A stretch of DNA of 59,830 nucleotides, from NCBI GenBank assembly GCA_029204225.1, contig MU833190.1, positions 1 to 59,830 of the forward strand, in the 5' to 3' direction. Positions 1 to 10,904 of this stretch are shown in pieces. This stretch comes from Diphasiastrum complanatum. Lineage: Eukaryota; Streptophyta; Lycopodiopsida; Lycopodiales; Lycopodiaceae. Each line of letters opens with the position of its first letter. Within the stretch, counting starts at the first letter, position 1. A program made the translations under genes and the position numbers. Below the pieces are notes generated by a model, which was given only the letters and a program-made list of their open reading frames with translations, did no database searches and was not told where the DNA came from.

Positions 1-265
1 GCGAGATGTTCGTGAAAGTTTCGTGACAGTCCAAAAGTTCAACTATTTTAAACACCCTCGATTTTTTTGCGAAATGTTCGCGACCGTTCAAAAGTTCAAA
101 TAATTTTTAACACCAACTTTGTTTGCGAAAAGTTCACGAAGAGAGAGAAAATTCCTGAAGGTCATCTATTTTTCATGTTGAACTGTTTTAAAGACACCTT
201 CGTCTTTTTAAGGGCACCTTCACCTTTTTCACAAGAAGGTGTATTCACGTGTCCAAATTGACTAT
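1..265. repeat. LTR-like segment, GTTCGCGAC-rich
   Basis: No gene is visible. The stretch repeats short variants of GTTCGCGAC, TTCGTGAC and AAAAGTTC. The same vocabulary dominates about 9180-9480, which lies in the LTR of a minus-strand copia element, so this is probably a diverged piece of that LTR family cut by the window edge. The family link rests on motif style, not on an alignment. Confidence 0.4.
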
Positions 266-286
266 CCCACAGAACAACACTGTCGT

Positions 287-1535
287 TTACATTTCATTAG
301 AGATACTAGCTAATGCAACTGAATTAGAGAGTACATAAAGATTTTCGACTCTAGTACATGTAGTCAGAGTAGTATCTTCCTCAAGTATTGTACACTGCTC
401 AGATGAGAAAGTAACAGTGTATCCCTCATCAGTTATCTTCAAGACTGATAACAGGTTCTTTGACAACTGAGGAACATGAAGGACATTAGGAACACAAATG
501 GACAAGTTGATCTTCAGTGCTCCTTTGCCTTCCATGCATATGGTGCTAAATCTCTGAGGTAGATAAATTGGCCTATGTTGTAAGTTGTGTACTCCGTAAA
601 CAATTCCTTGCGAGAGGTCATGTGTTGGGTAGCGCCGCTGTCCAGGTACCAGCTATCACAGTCTTCTGCTACTGTTGTAGGCCATTAACAAATGTGTGTC
701 CTGCTCCTTGAATTCCGCTGCATTGGAGGAGTTTGGCTGCTATTGTTGTTCCTACTTCTTTCTCTCGTTGTAGATCCTGATGCGACACTCCTTGATGTCG
801 TGATTGGAGTCTCTTGCAATATCTATAGAAAAGCTTCTTGCGCGATCCACCATGCTCACCTTGAGTGTGAGGCTTCTGTTGTTGCTGCTGCACTTGATTC
901 TTGCCCTTGGAATAGTCTTTCTTCTTGTTGTATAGAGCCATGTATTTGTCTTTGATGGACATGATGCTAGTCTTTCTCCGCACTTCTTCTTGAAGGGTGA
1001 GGTCTGGGTGTGGAGATCATTACCACAAAGTGTTCATATGACTTTGGAAGAGAAGAAAGCAAGGTCATAACAGCATCATCATTTTGAATAGAAATCCTAC
1101 AGCTGATAACTGATCTAACAGGGACTTGAAGCTGTTGATGTGAGAAGTGATGGCAGTAGAATCAGACATGCAAAGAGTAAAGAACTTCCTTCTAAGATGT
1201 AATCTTGTGGTTACATCGTGAGTCTCATAGAGACTTGATAACAAGTCCAGTGCTTCCTTAGAAGTTTTGCACGTGGTAACGTGAGATATTTGGGAGTCGG
1301 CCAGATTGAGTGTGATACATGCTAAGGGCCTTCTGATCTTTGATCCTCCAGGCTTTGCTTGATCATCATCTTTTGGTTTCAGGTCTTCACCTTCTACTAC
1401 ATCCCAAAGATCTCTATCTATCAACATCATTCTAAGTTCTAACTTCCAGATGTAGAAGTTAGAACCATTGAACTTGTCAATGACTCTAGCTTCATTGAGT
1501 GATAAAGATGAAGAGCTACCTATACGAATAGAACA
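287..1535 (-). pseudogene. Ty1/copia gag-protease-GAG_pre fragment
   Basis: This is a degenerate minus-strand copia polyprotein. Reading leftwards, gag begins near 1535 with FNGSNFYIWKLELR and has the UBN2-type stretch LHLRRKFFTL near 1190. A damaged zinc-knuckle region lies at about 670-980. The aspartic protease active site WYLDSGATQHMTS lies at about 610-655. The pre-integrase motif VLHVPQLSKNLLSV lies at about 440-500. Frameshifts separate the blocks, and coding stops at about 287 before integrase, reverse transcriptase and RNase H, so the 3' half is missing. A tRNA-iMet-type primer site and LTR start immediately upstream (1565-1580), which confirms the orientation. It encodes no complete protein. 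Confidence 0.85.
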
Positions 1536-1564
1536 AACTTAATCTCTCGGTTTATTTGAGCTAT

Positions 1565-1576
1565 GCTCTGATACCA
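1565..1576 (-). other. Primer binding site of the minus-strand copia
   Basis: GCTCTGATACCA on the plus strand is TGGTATCAGAGC on the minus strand, the usual plant primer site for initiator methionine tRNA. It lies between gag (left) and the LTR that begins TGATGGGG at 1580. Confidence 0.85.
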
Positions 1577-1579
1577 ATC

Positions 1580-2380
1580 TGATGGGGCAAGAGAGATAGG
1601 AAGAACAAGAACAGAGAAGAGAGCAGGAATATTGAGGAATAGCTCTCCCGTTCTAATCAGCTACTAGGTGCAAAAACAGTCTAATAGACAACTTGTGCTA
1701 AAGATGATCACAAGTTTATGCATTCTGATTGCCCAATAGGACCTTAAAAATTATTTATACTCTAAACAGTACACCACCGAAGAGATTAGAGATGGTTTGT
1801 GTGTGGTACTACTGAAATCAAATTCAATGTGAAATATAGTTCTGAAATAAATGAAAGAGCAGGTATGATATCGCGAGTTCTTCTGGCGTCAAAGATAGCC
1901 ATCGTCTGATCGGAAACTGAGGAGTCGTACACGTTCGTGTTCTGATCAAAGTGAGTATACAAGCATGATCAAACAACAATGAAAGTGCATTCAATCACAA
2001 CAAGCATTCATCTACATTGTACATAGATAAAAATGTGTTGCTGCTATATTACACTGAAGCACAATACAAATAGCAACTACAACCAGAAATTGACAGCGTA
2101 AATTGGAAGGCTCAAATAATGCGTCTCATGGATGGAGCAACCAACAATCTATGCTTGGATGACCTATTTATGGATTTCATCCGTGTATTAACCACAATAA
2201 ATGATTGTCACCTAATTAGGTAAGCCGTTGTACTTAAAAATATGGCTTCTGTGACAACTATATATAGTGTACACTGTCAACCCATTGGGAATGTTGACGT
2301 GGACAAGGGCATTGCAAATTTATAAAGCGGCTTTCTCTCACTTCGCAAATTTGAGAAGTGGCTGGGAACATTCCTCGTTC
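1580..2380 (-). repeat. 5' LTR region of the minus-strand copia; right end not resolved
   Basis: Non-coding sequence starts with TG just outside the primer site, as expected for the inner end of a 5' LTR. I could not find a second copy or a target duplication, so the right boundary is arbitrary: coding of the next, plus-strand element appears by 2388. Nothing else is recognisable here. Confidence 0.4.
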
Positions 2381-2387
2381 AAAGTAG

Positions 2388-2839
2388 ATGACCTTCGACA
2401 TTTTTTTCTCTCTTCAGGATATGCGTTGTAATAATTTAGTTGATGGACTGAATTTCCCTTCTTCATTAGATAGAAAATCTTTCTTTTGTGAATCATGCAT
2501 CTATGGGAAGCACTCTAGAAGCAAGTTTCCAAAATCACATTCCATCAAAACAAATCATGTATGGATCTTGTACATAGCGATCTCTGTGGTCCAATGCCAA
2601 CTCCATCATTAGGAGATGCAATCTATTTTATCACTTTCATAGATGATTATTCTAGATGGTCTACAGTCATGTTCATTAAGCACAAATCTGAAGCCTTTGA
2701 ATGCTTCAAGAGATTTAAGGCATGGCTGAGACAAAAACGTCTACAAAAGTGAAGGCACTCCGAACTGATGGTGGGGACGATTACATCTCTAATAAGATGT
2801 CTGACTACATGGCTGAACATGGTATTAGAAGAAAGTTCA
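2388..2839 (+). pseudogene. Ty1/copia pre-integrase and integrase, first part
   Basis: The sequence encodes a GAG_pre zinc region (CESCIYGKHSR) followed by the integrase core start. HSDLCGPMPT carries the first catalytic Asp, FIDDYSRWS follows, and after a frameshift near 2740 the second catalytic block RTDGGD appears. The reading is cut in mid-motif at 2839 by insertion of a gypsy element and resumes at 5680-5685. The integrase is frameshifted and split, so it cannot act. Confidence 0.88.
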
Positions 2840-3307
2840 TGTTACAATTCCCTAGGATCATCACTACCTTAAAGGTTCCGCACAGCCCATACCAGTGACG
2901 ATGCACCGTAACCGCCCAACTATAGGGTCACAACTGACCCACCCCCATGCTCTAGACTAATCAACATAATCATGCCCAATCAAGCCTCCTACAATAACTG
3001 GCGTCTCATACCACTAGCCATTTCACTCGACTCTCCCTAACACACATCTCCTGGCCTGGAGATACATCCTGGCTCATGCACGTGCTCTCCATCCACCAAC
3101 TCTCGGGTAGACTGAGTGAATGGAAAGAGAGAAACCCCACCACTATATAGGCATAGAACAGTGGGTCCCATCAAGCATGGTCCTGCCGGTGACACGTGAC
3201 CACCTAGGATGGTGACACCTGGCACTTAGACATGTCAATAACTCCAGTCCTGCATCATGCCCCATGCGAGGTCGTCACTGAAGGGCGTACCGTTATGGTA
3301 CATAGCA
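2840..3307 (-). repeat. 3' LTR of the nested chromovirus
   Basis: The copy starts TGTTACAATTCC on the plus strand and ends GTACATAGCA. It is a direct repeat of 5222-5679. On the minus strand the segment CTATATAGTGG (about 3144-3154) is a plausible TATA region of the LTR promoter. Confidence 0.9.
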
Positions 3308-3317
3308 TCTCCCCCCC
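3308..3317 (-). other. Polypurine tract
   Basis: TCTCCCCCCC on the plus strand reads GGGGGGGAGA on the minus strand, directly before the 3' LTR. This is where plus-strand DNA synthesis of such elements is primed. Confidence 0.85.
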
Positions 3318-3334
3318 ATAAAAACTTCCTTCTA

Positions 3335-3760
3335 TGGGAAGAAACCAGGGAATCTAAGTCTTAAATCGTCCTCCTTCTCCCAGGTGTCCTCATCATCTGA
3401 CCTTCCTTTCCAACGAATCAGATGTTCAAAGATCAAACAATTTCTCAGCTGATGTCGTCGAGTATCCATGATCCTTTCTGGTTCATGGGGTACAAAAAGC
3501 AATCAAATCCTCTCAAGAGAACTAGATCATCTATGGGAATCAGGTCATCTTCCCACCAGTCATTCCTTTAAATGACTAACATGCAATACAAGATGAACCT
3601 TATTCCAACATGGAGTTCTAGTCTATAAGCAGCCTTACCAATCTTGTTAGAAACTTTGTAAGGACTGCTAAAACATGGAGACAACTTCGGACATTTTTCC
3701 ATTTGAAGTGGTCTTAGAGTCCTTGGGGATTCTAAGATACACCCAATCACCGATCTCAAC
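3335..3760 (-). pseudogene. Chromovirus integrase C-terminus with chromodomain
   Basis: On the minus strand the fragment starts with the integrase C-terminal motif KLSPCFSSPYKV (about 3660-3700) and continues, after frame breaks, into a chromodomain-like block with IRWKGRSDDEDTWE (about 3380-3430). It stops just before the polypurine tract. The W-K-G and T-W-E spacing is typical of gypsy chromodomains that steer integration to particular chromatin. Gag, protease, reverse transcriptase and the integrase core are absent. Confidence 0.8.
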
Positions 3761-5207
3761 TCTCAAGGAGCGCGACTTCGGTTGGTAAAAAATTCCGAAG
3801 TAAACATCGGGTTTAGGAGAGCTTGTCGAGACTGGGACATGGAGAAAGGAGTAACTGACAAAAAACTAGAGGGAAAATGGAGAGCTATGGTGTAAAAGCC
3901 GCAAAGAACGAAAAAACTAGAACACAAGGCCTCAAGAAATAACCAACTTGAGAGCAACTAACTTGAGAGCAATAAAACTTTACAACAAGTTGGGAGAATG
4001 AGAGAAAGGAAGTGAATGTACCTCCTTTATCCCCTCCCCAAAGCTCCTCTCCACCCAAAGGCGCCACATGGCCCATGGATCCCAAAGATTTATCAAAATA
4101 AGTTAAGGCCCTTCCCCCCCCCCCCCCCCCCCCCCCTCCAACTCCAATGTACTGGCAGCTCCTCTCCTACCTTGGAGATCTGCAAGTACATAGGAGAAGA
4201 AAGGGAGAGGTACGGCCTGCAAGGATAGAACTTCAAGAATTGGCTTGGTTTTACTTAAAGCCTTAGATTTAAAGTTACTTCAACTTGAGGTTCTCAAGAT
4301 TTTCACTTAGGAATTAACTTGCAAGGTATATGAATTATTTATTAAGCTTTAACTCAAAACATTCTCCCAGGAGGGCGCACCACCAAGCCCACTCCAAGGC
4401 CCGCAGCACAACAGGTTGAGAGAGGGAGGAGTACTCATCACTCACCTCTCTCTTTTTCTTGAAAAGCAAAGTACAACAATCGCAGACCTGGAGCGCGCTG
4501 CCAGGCTCTAGTTGCTCTGCAGTGGTGTACTGTACAAGGATAGGGGAGGTATTAACTGCCTCCTTCCCCACTCTTCTCAGCCTCCTGTCAAGCAGGCAGA
4601 ATTTCCACTCACGAGACAGGTAGGAGAGGTATTAATTCCCTCCCTACTCACTGTTCTATTAGGTGGGGACTAAGATCACGGGCCTGTCCCGCAGAAGCTG
4701 ACTGTACTCTCCTTAACACAAAAAAACGTGCAAGAAGAGCGGTACACTGATTGAGTCTAGTTCTGATAGCGTGTACCCATAGTTTCTTTAAATTTTTTCT
4801 CTGAAAAGTTTAGAGTACGTTGGCTGGCAAAAGTTCAAAGCTATTAAGAAAATTCACATAAACTTTGAAATTTGGGTTATAGTTTTTCTTAAGTAAACTT
4901 ATAAACTAGATTGTAAACCTTCATAAATAAAGGTTCTTACACAAGAAAAACCAATGCCCAAAATTAATTCCATAACAACTATAATCCAAATTGCTTTAAA
5001 TTACACAAACCATAAGGTTTCTTGAAAGGTCATTGCTGAAAAGTGAATAGTTTAATCTAAACTAATTCAATTTCCTACAACTAACTATATTCAATCCTTA
5101 ATCCACAATAAGGATTGAAATTAACAAATTTTCAACCACATTTCCAAATAAGAGAATACCAAATCCAAGAGCTATGAAGGAACGTATGCACCTTAAGAAA
5201 ATCGATA
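3761..5207 (-). other. Chromovirus internal remnant without recognisable coding
   Basis: About 1.4 kb between the integrase tail and the primer site. No gag or polymerase motif was seen on either strand. It contains a run of 23 consecutive C at 4114-4136 and otherwise A/T-rich text. It may be untranslated leader plus unrelated filler kept after internal deletion. Confidence 0.5.
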
Positions 5208-5219
5208 GTTCTGATACCA
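5208..5219 (-). other. Primer binding site of the nested chromovirus
   Basis: GTTCTGATACCA reads TGGTATCAGAAC on the minus strand, one base different from the usual iMet-type primer site. It is two bases from the right LTR at 5222, which marks that LTR as the 5' one. Confidence 0.88.
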
Positions 5220-5221
5220 AC

Positions 5222-5679
5222 TGTTACAACTCTCTAGGATCGTCGACTACCTTAAAGGTTGCACACACCCATACTACCGTAACTGCCCAACCATAGGATC
5301 ACAACCGACCCACCCCCATGCTCTGGAATAATCGACATAATCATGCCCGGTCAAGCCTCCTACGATAACTGGCATCCCATACCACCAGACATCGCACTTG
5401 CCTCTCCCTAGCACACATCTCCTGGCCTGGAGATACATCCTGGCTCATGCACGTGTTCTCCATCCACCAACTCTCGGGTAGACTGAGTGAATGGAAAGAG
5501 GGAAACCCCACCACTATATAGGCATAGCATAGTGGGGTCCCATCAAGCACGGTCCTGCCGATGACATGTGACCACCTAGGATGGTGATGCATGGCACCTA
5601 GACATGTCGATAACTCCAATCCTGCGTCATGCCCCTTGCGAGGCCGTCACTGAAGGGCATACCGTTATGGTACATAATA
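5222..5679 (-). repeat. 5' LTR of the nested chromovirus
   Basis: Direct repeat of 2840-3307. Its outer end reads TATTATGTACC on the minus strand where the partner has TGCTATGTACC, so the terminal TG has decayed to TA by transitions. It is followed by the target duplication GTTCA at 5680-5684. Confidence 0.9.
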
Positions 5680-5684
5680 GTTCA

Positions 5685-6705
5685 CCATTTCCTATTCACC
5701 TCAACAGAATGGGATTGCAGAAAGGAAAAATCGAACTCTTCTCAACTCAGCCAAATCCATGCTACATCAAGCACACCTAACTACGAAGTTCTGGGCAGAA
5801 GCTACTACCACAGCCTGTTACGTGCAGAACAGATCCAACACCAAAGTCGTCAACAACAAGACTCCTTATGAAGTTTGGCATGGGCACAAGCCTAGTGTCA
5901 GACATTTAAAAGTCTTTGGTTGTATATGTTTTGTTCACATTTCTAAACAAGCTGGATCATAGGACAAATAAATGTATTTTCATTGGCTATCCTGATGAAC
6001 ATAAAGCTTATAAAGTTTATGATCGATCCACCAATTAATATTTGTCTCTAGGGATGTAATATTTCAAGAACATACATACTATGATTTCAAACAACCATCG
6101 ATAAACAATGCTATGTTATTTCATCCTATTTTACGTAGCATGGATTCTTCCAACATTGATGTTCCTTCTACAGAACTTGCAGCTACAACTACACAAGCCG
6201 AGCAGCCGACAGTACCTGTCATCAGACCAGACCAAGCTAGCTCGATCAGATTTGGAGAAATTCAAGAAGAAGCATCATCACATTCTGGTCAACCAAACGT
6301 CCGATCCTCGCAGACTTAGACAGTTCTTGAGAGGAATGCACCTCAATCATTCTGGAATTCATCAGAAGAACCATAGAGCCTAGCCGAAGCAATTAGCTCC
6401 AAGGATGTTGTGAAGTGACAAGAAGCTATGGAAAGCGAGTACAACTCACTTTTGACGAATCAGGCCTGGACACTGGTCGACTTTCTCACTCTTAAGAGAG
6501 TTATCAACAACAAGTGGATCTTCAAGAAAAGGATCAACTCTAATGGTTCCATTGCAAAATGAAAAGCACGGTTGGTGGCTAAAGGATTCACTCAAGTCCA
6601 AGGAGTGGATTATTAAGAAATTCTCAGTCCTGTCATCAAGATGCAGTCAATCAGGACTCTGATTGCGTTAGCAACCGCGGAAGACCTTGAAATGCACCAA
6701 ATTGA
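5685..6705 (+). pseudogene. Ty1/copia integrase end and reverse transcriptase start
   Basis: This continues the integrase interrupted at 2839: PQQNGIAERKNRT keeps the third catalytic Glu, followed by YEVWHGHKPSVRHLKVFGC, the hallmark of the copia integrase end (about 5860-5925). A variable linker leads to the N-terminal reverse transcriptase block VAKGFTQVQGVDY (about 6570-6615), with several in-frame stops and frameshifts. After LEMHQID (about 6690-6708) the match ends abruptly and gag-like sequence of another copia element follows, so the polymerase active site is missing here. Confidence 0.85.
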
Positions 6706-6743
6706 TCAAGGTAATGTCAAAGAGGAACTGTACACCTTCCAAC

Positions 6744-7573
6744 TGTGGAAATCTGCAAAATAGGACCAAGAATGGATCCTTAAATGATCCACAACAGGGA
6801 TTGGATGTTAGATACAATTGATCTATCAATCTACACAAGATTTAGATCAATCTAGATCAATTCTAGGCATGAAAATCTAACAAGAACAATCATTAATGAA
6901 GATAAATGTACTTGCTAGTTTCACACATGTGAAAATCTATCAGAGTACGGACTCCAATATGAAAACAAAGTACACTATGATAGAAACTCAAAACATTCAA
7001 AACAAATGAAGACAAATGGAGAGATTGACACAAAATTGCTTCCAAAATCAAGATTGATGTTTCATGTTGATTATGGCCAAATATGCCTCTATGTATACAC
7101 TTCTTGGAGCTCGAGGTACTGATCATGCATCGGTTTCACAGTGTGAGGATGCTTTGTCATATGGTGAATCATCATGCAAAATTGACACTTGGATCAAACT
7201 TTCTATTTTGAGCACTTTTGGTCTATTTTCCTACTATATGGAGATCTACTTGGACACCTTCTAGAAGTCAAAATTTGCATACTTCAGCTTATTCCACACG
7301 TGTGAGCAGTCCTCTACACATGGGATATGACACCCAACCTAAGGATGTGGCTCATGCAATCAATAGATTGATGCCATGTGTCATATGGCTAGAAAACTAG
7401 ATTTTGGTCTTTTTAGCCACTAGAACTTGAATTAAATCATATGTACAACCTATATGATTATGTTACATGACAAGTACACTAATTTCACACGTGGGAATAG
7501 GCTCCACACATGTGTAATCATGATATATACATGGGTTCGGCCTTGACCAAGCATAATTTTTGCATTTTTCACA
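6744..7573 (+). repeat. Solo LTR 1 (830 bp)
   Basis: It begins TGTGGAAAT and ends TTTTTCACA, an inverted terminal pair. It aligns along its length with 8148-8979. It is flanked by CCAAC (6739-6743) and CCATC (7574-7578), a 5-bp target duplication with one mismatch, and has no primer site or internal region of its own, so it is best read as a solo LTR lying inside a copia gag fragment. It contains several CACACATGTG or CACACGTGTG palindromes. Confidence 0.75.
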
Positions 7574-7950
7574 CCATCTGGAATACCACTATGAGCAGTG
7601 TTTCGGAAGGTCTACAGATGTTTGTGAGTGGCATTGCTTCGAGGGAGAGATTGCCTACCTTTGAAGGCTTGCACGAGATCATGTCGCAGGAGGAGCAATG
7701 TCGAGAGGTGGTGAAGTCAAGGCAAATCCCATAGGATGATCAAGCATTGCTAACCAAAAAAAATCAAAAAGGGTGGAAATATGTCAAAGAAGGCCAAGGA
7801 TGACGAGGACGAGGGAGAGTCATCCTCGAAGGCGAAAAGGAAGAAGAAGGGCAAATGTTACTATTGCCATAAACCAGATCATTGGGCACGTGAATGTTGT
7901 CGTAGGAAAAATAGTAATTATTCTTCCACAGAGAACACAATGAAAGTTTG
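7574..7950 (+). pseudogene. Ty1/copia gag fragment with zinc knuckle
   Basis: The coding resembles copia gag: MFVSGIASRERLPTFEGL followed by a QEE motif, then after a stop and frameshift a basic stretch and the zinc knuckle CYYCHKPDHWAREC (CX2CX4HX4C) at about 7858-7900. A short piece upstream of solo LTR 1 (about 6709-6743) probably belongs to the same gag. Protease and polymerase do not follow. Confidence 0.75.
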
Positions 7951-8147
7951 ACTAAATCAAACTAATATCAGTGTCTTCAATCGGGTCTGTATCTGATCTA
8001 TGTACTAATATAACAATATTAGTTCTGATTGAATATGCATGCGAAAATTATATGCGAAAGTAAGAGACAATTAAAGACAATTTAGACAATAAGAAACTAT
8101 TGATCAAAAACGAATTTTATAACTCTGAATCTGATCAATATACATCT
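7951..8147. other. Short non-coding spacer
   Basis: A/T-rich sequence between the gag fragment and solo LTR 2. It ends in CATCT (8143-8147), the left target duplication of solo LTR 2. Confidence 0.5.
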
Positions 8148-8979
8148 TGTGCAAAAAGTACAAAAAGGACCAAGAGTGGATCCTAATCTGATCCTCAAAA
8201 GGGATTGGTTGTCAGATTACTTGATCTATCAATCTACTTGAGATTAAGATCAATCTAGATCAATTCTAGACACAAAATCCTAACAAGAACAATCATTAAT
8301 TGAAGGTAGGTGTACTTTTTGGTTTCACACGTGTGAAACACTGTCTGAGTACGGACTCCAACCTGAAAATCAAGTACACATTGATAGAACCTCAAAACAA
8401 TCAAAACAAATGTAGACAAATGGAGAGAATCACTCAAAATTGCTTCCAAAATCAAGATTGGTGTCTCACATTGATTATGGCCAAATGTGGCTCTATATAT
8501 ACAATAAGTGGGAGATCGTGGTATTGATCATCCCTTTGATCCCACATGTGTGAAGGTGCTTTGTCATATGATGATTCATCATGCAAAACTGACACTTGGA
8601 CAAAACCTTCTATTTTGAGCACTTTTGGCCCATTTTCTTTCTATATGGAGATCTACTTGAAAATCTTCCAGAAGTCAAAATTCGTCTACTTCAGCTTATT
8701 CCACACATGTGAGATGTCCTCTACACATGGGATGTGACACCTAACCAAAGGATGTGCCTCATGCAAGCAATAGACTGATGTCATGTGTCATATTTTTAGA
8801 AAACTAGTTTTTGGCCTTTTTAGCCACTAGAACTTGAATTAAATCATATGTACAACCTATATGATTATGGTACATGACAAGTACACTATTTTCACATGTG
8901 GTAACAGGCTCCACACACGTGTGTTTATCTATATACAAGATTTTTGGCCTCTACCAAATTTATTTTTGCATTTTTCACA
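8148..8979 (+). repeat. Solo LTR 2 (832 bp)
   Basis: It starts TGTGCAAAA and ends TTTTTCACA, and is homologous end to end with 6744-7573. It is flanked by a perfect 5-bp duplication CATCT at 8143-8147 and 8980-8984. The separate target duplications show two independent insertions, not the two LTRs of one element, even though a gag fragment happens to lie between them. Confidence 0.85.
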
Positions 8980-9063
8980 CATCTCTTGCTGTCTTATCTC
9001 GTTGTTGTGTCTCTGATTGAGTGAGTGAGTTACAACAAGTAGTGCACATGTATTTATATTACT

Positions 9064-9109
9064 ACAGAACAGGTCTTTTGGCCTTTTATTAACAGGTCTT
9101 TTGGCCTTT
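9064..9109. repeat. Tandem repeat, two 23-24 bp units
   Basis: ACAGGTCTTTTGGCCTTTTA is repeated twice in a row. The surrounding stretch 8985-9120 shows no gene. Confidence 0.7.
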
Positions 9110-9120
9110 TAACGTTGTAA

Positions 9121-9711
9121 TAATAGATATCGAACCGTTTGCGACGGTTGATATTCAAATAGATGCTCTATTTCCAACGTCAAATAAATTTTGTTCGCGA
9201 ATTATTCGCAACAAATTATCTCTTCGTCTTAGCTTTGTGTTTCGTGAATTATTCACGACACTTGTCTCGTCGCGACATTTTCGTCTTTCACGAATTGTTC
9301 ATGACAGATGACAATTCTTGAGCTTGAAGAAGAAATCTAGAATATTTTGCAAACTGTTCGCGACAGTTTTGCGACATGTGAGCTTGACGAACAGTCCAGA
9401 AGATTTCGCGAATTGTTCACGACAATTTCGTGACATCTGAGGTTTGAATAAGAAATAGAATATTTTGTGACAAGATTCTATTCATGAATCTTTTGAGCTT
9501 CAACAAGAAAGCCACGAGCTTCTATAAGGAACTATTTTGCGAATATTTGCGAATCTTTCGAGTTGACTGCAAGACAAATTTTGCGAATCCTTTGAGGTTG
9601 ATCACGAATAGAAATATTTCAAGTTCGCGTTTGTTTCTTTCTCATCCTTTTTCAAGTAAACTACGCGCTTTGTTAGTAGAATCAAGATCTGTCTGATCAA
9701 TTGTTCTACAA
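9121..9711 (-). repeat. 3' LTR of a minus-strand copia; left end uncertain
   Basis: The right end is well placed: the minus strand reads a purine-rich tract (TTTGAGAGGGAG) at about 9713-9724, followed by TGTAGAACAATTG, a normal LTR start. The body is full of TTCGCGAA, GTTCACGAC and similar repeats that recur at 1-265. I could not fix the left boundary. Confidence 0.6.
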
Positions 9712-10890
9712 CTCCCTCTCAAAGTGGGTAGTTGGATTAACCCAATCTTCTTCGCTGCTTCTCAACAAGCCTTACTGAGTGGCTTTGTAAAGATATAAGC
9801 TGTCATTTCCTCTGTGGGTATGAAGGCTGTCTTCAGTATCTTCTTCTCGACTAAGTCTGAAATCACATGATATTTGATAGTATGTGCTTCATTTTTTAGT
9901 GAAATACAAGATCTTTTGTAAGATAGATAATTGAAGTGTCATCCATTAACAAGACATAAGATTCAGAAAATAGATTCATCAAATCCTTCCAACATCTGTT
10001 TGATCCAGCTCAGCTCGTGTATATAGCAAACGCTATATCAGGTCTGGTGTTGTATGCTAGAATGATCCAATCAGCCTACGGTAGGGTGTTTTGGCCATTC
10101 GTTCCTCTTCCTCGAGAGTCTACGGACAATCTACCTTGTTCAGTATTGTTTCAGATATCATGGGAGTATGTACACCTTTGCATTCGAGCATGTTGAAGTC
10201 TTCAATGATCTTTTGAGTATACTTTTGTTGGTGAAGATACAACTTACCACCTTCAAAGTCTCTCAAGATTTGCAAGCCTAGATAGATTTTAGCTTCTCCT
10301 AGGTCAGCGATTTCAAATATTTCAGAAATGTCTTTTTTGACATCTGAAATTAACTTATGTCTTCTTGAGAAGATAAGTGTGTCATCAACATACACAGCTA
10401 GAATGATTATTATTTTTGGACATGGCTTGATATAGACATTTGACTCAGCAAATAGAGGTTTGAAGCCTAAGGAACATAATACTTCGTCCTTCTTTCTATA
10501 CCATTGTCTGGCTACTTGTTTCAGACCATAAATGCTTTTATTCATGTGACATCCATATTTTGGATATTCTTGGAATACAAAACCAAGTGGTTGGTCCATG
10601 AATAAGTCTTCTTCCAATTCTGCGTGCAAGAGAACATCCTTTTTATCCACAATATGGATTTTCAGATCATGAGCCACTACATATGCGAATAACAAGCAAA
10701 TTGATGTATGTTTGACTACCGGTGAGAAAGTATCACTGTAGTCGATCCCATACTTCTATGAAAATCCTTTAGCAACTAACCTTGCTTTCTATCTGATGTT
10801 TTCTCCATCAGGACCTGTTTTGATCTTGCAGATCCACTTGCACTTGACTGGACAGAGCGAGACGACTGATTTATATCACTCAACAAAGGT
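9712..10890 (-). pseudogene. Ty1/copia reverse transcriptase, minus strand
   Basis: An uninterrupted 191-codon frame (10120-10695) holds the reverse transcriptase centre: SIYGLKQVARQWY, the catalytic AVYVDDTLIF (about 10385-10415) and DLGEAKIYLGLQI. Upstream, after stops, the N-terminal block KARLVAKGFS extends to about 10840. Downstream only the extreme C-terminus (KPLSKAC-like, about 9750-9790) precedes the polypurine tract, so most of RNase H is missing. It abuts a plus-strand RNase H fragment at about 10905. Confidence 0.85.
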
Positions 10891-10904
10891 ATCTTCACAA
10901 TGTT

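Larger units (their letters stand above)
2840..5679 (-). mobile_element. Ty3/gypsy chromovirus, internally deleted, nested in copia
   Basis: This is a complete insertion unit: two direct LTRs (2840-3307 and 5222-5679), a primer site next to the right LTR, a C-rich run (polypurine tract on the minus strand) next to the left LTR, and a 5-bp target duplication GTTCA at 2835-2839 and 5680-5684. On the minus strand the LTR runs from TG-CTATGTACC to TTGTAACA. Removing the element and one GTTCA rejoins the copia integrase reading frame exactly. Only the integrase tail survives inside, so the element is non-autonomous. The two LTRs differ at many sites, mostly transitions, suggesting an old insertion. 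Confidence 0.92.

Noticed and set aside
6744-8979. Single LTR-gag-LTR element
   Set aside because: Each 830-bp repeat has its own flanking duplication and there is no primer site or polypurine tract, so two solo LTRs explain the data better.
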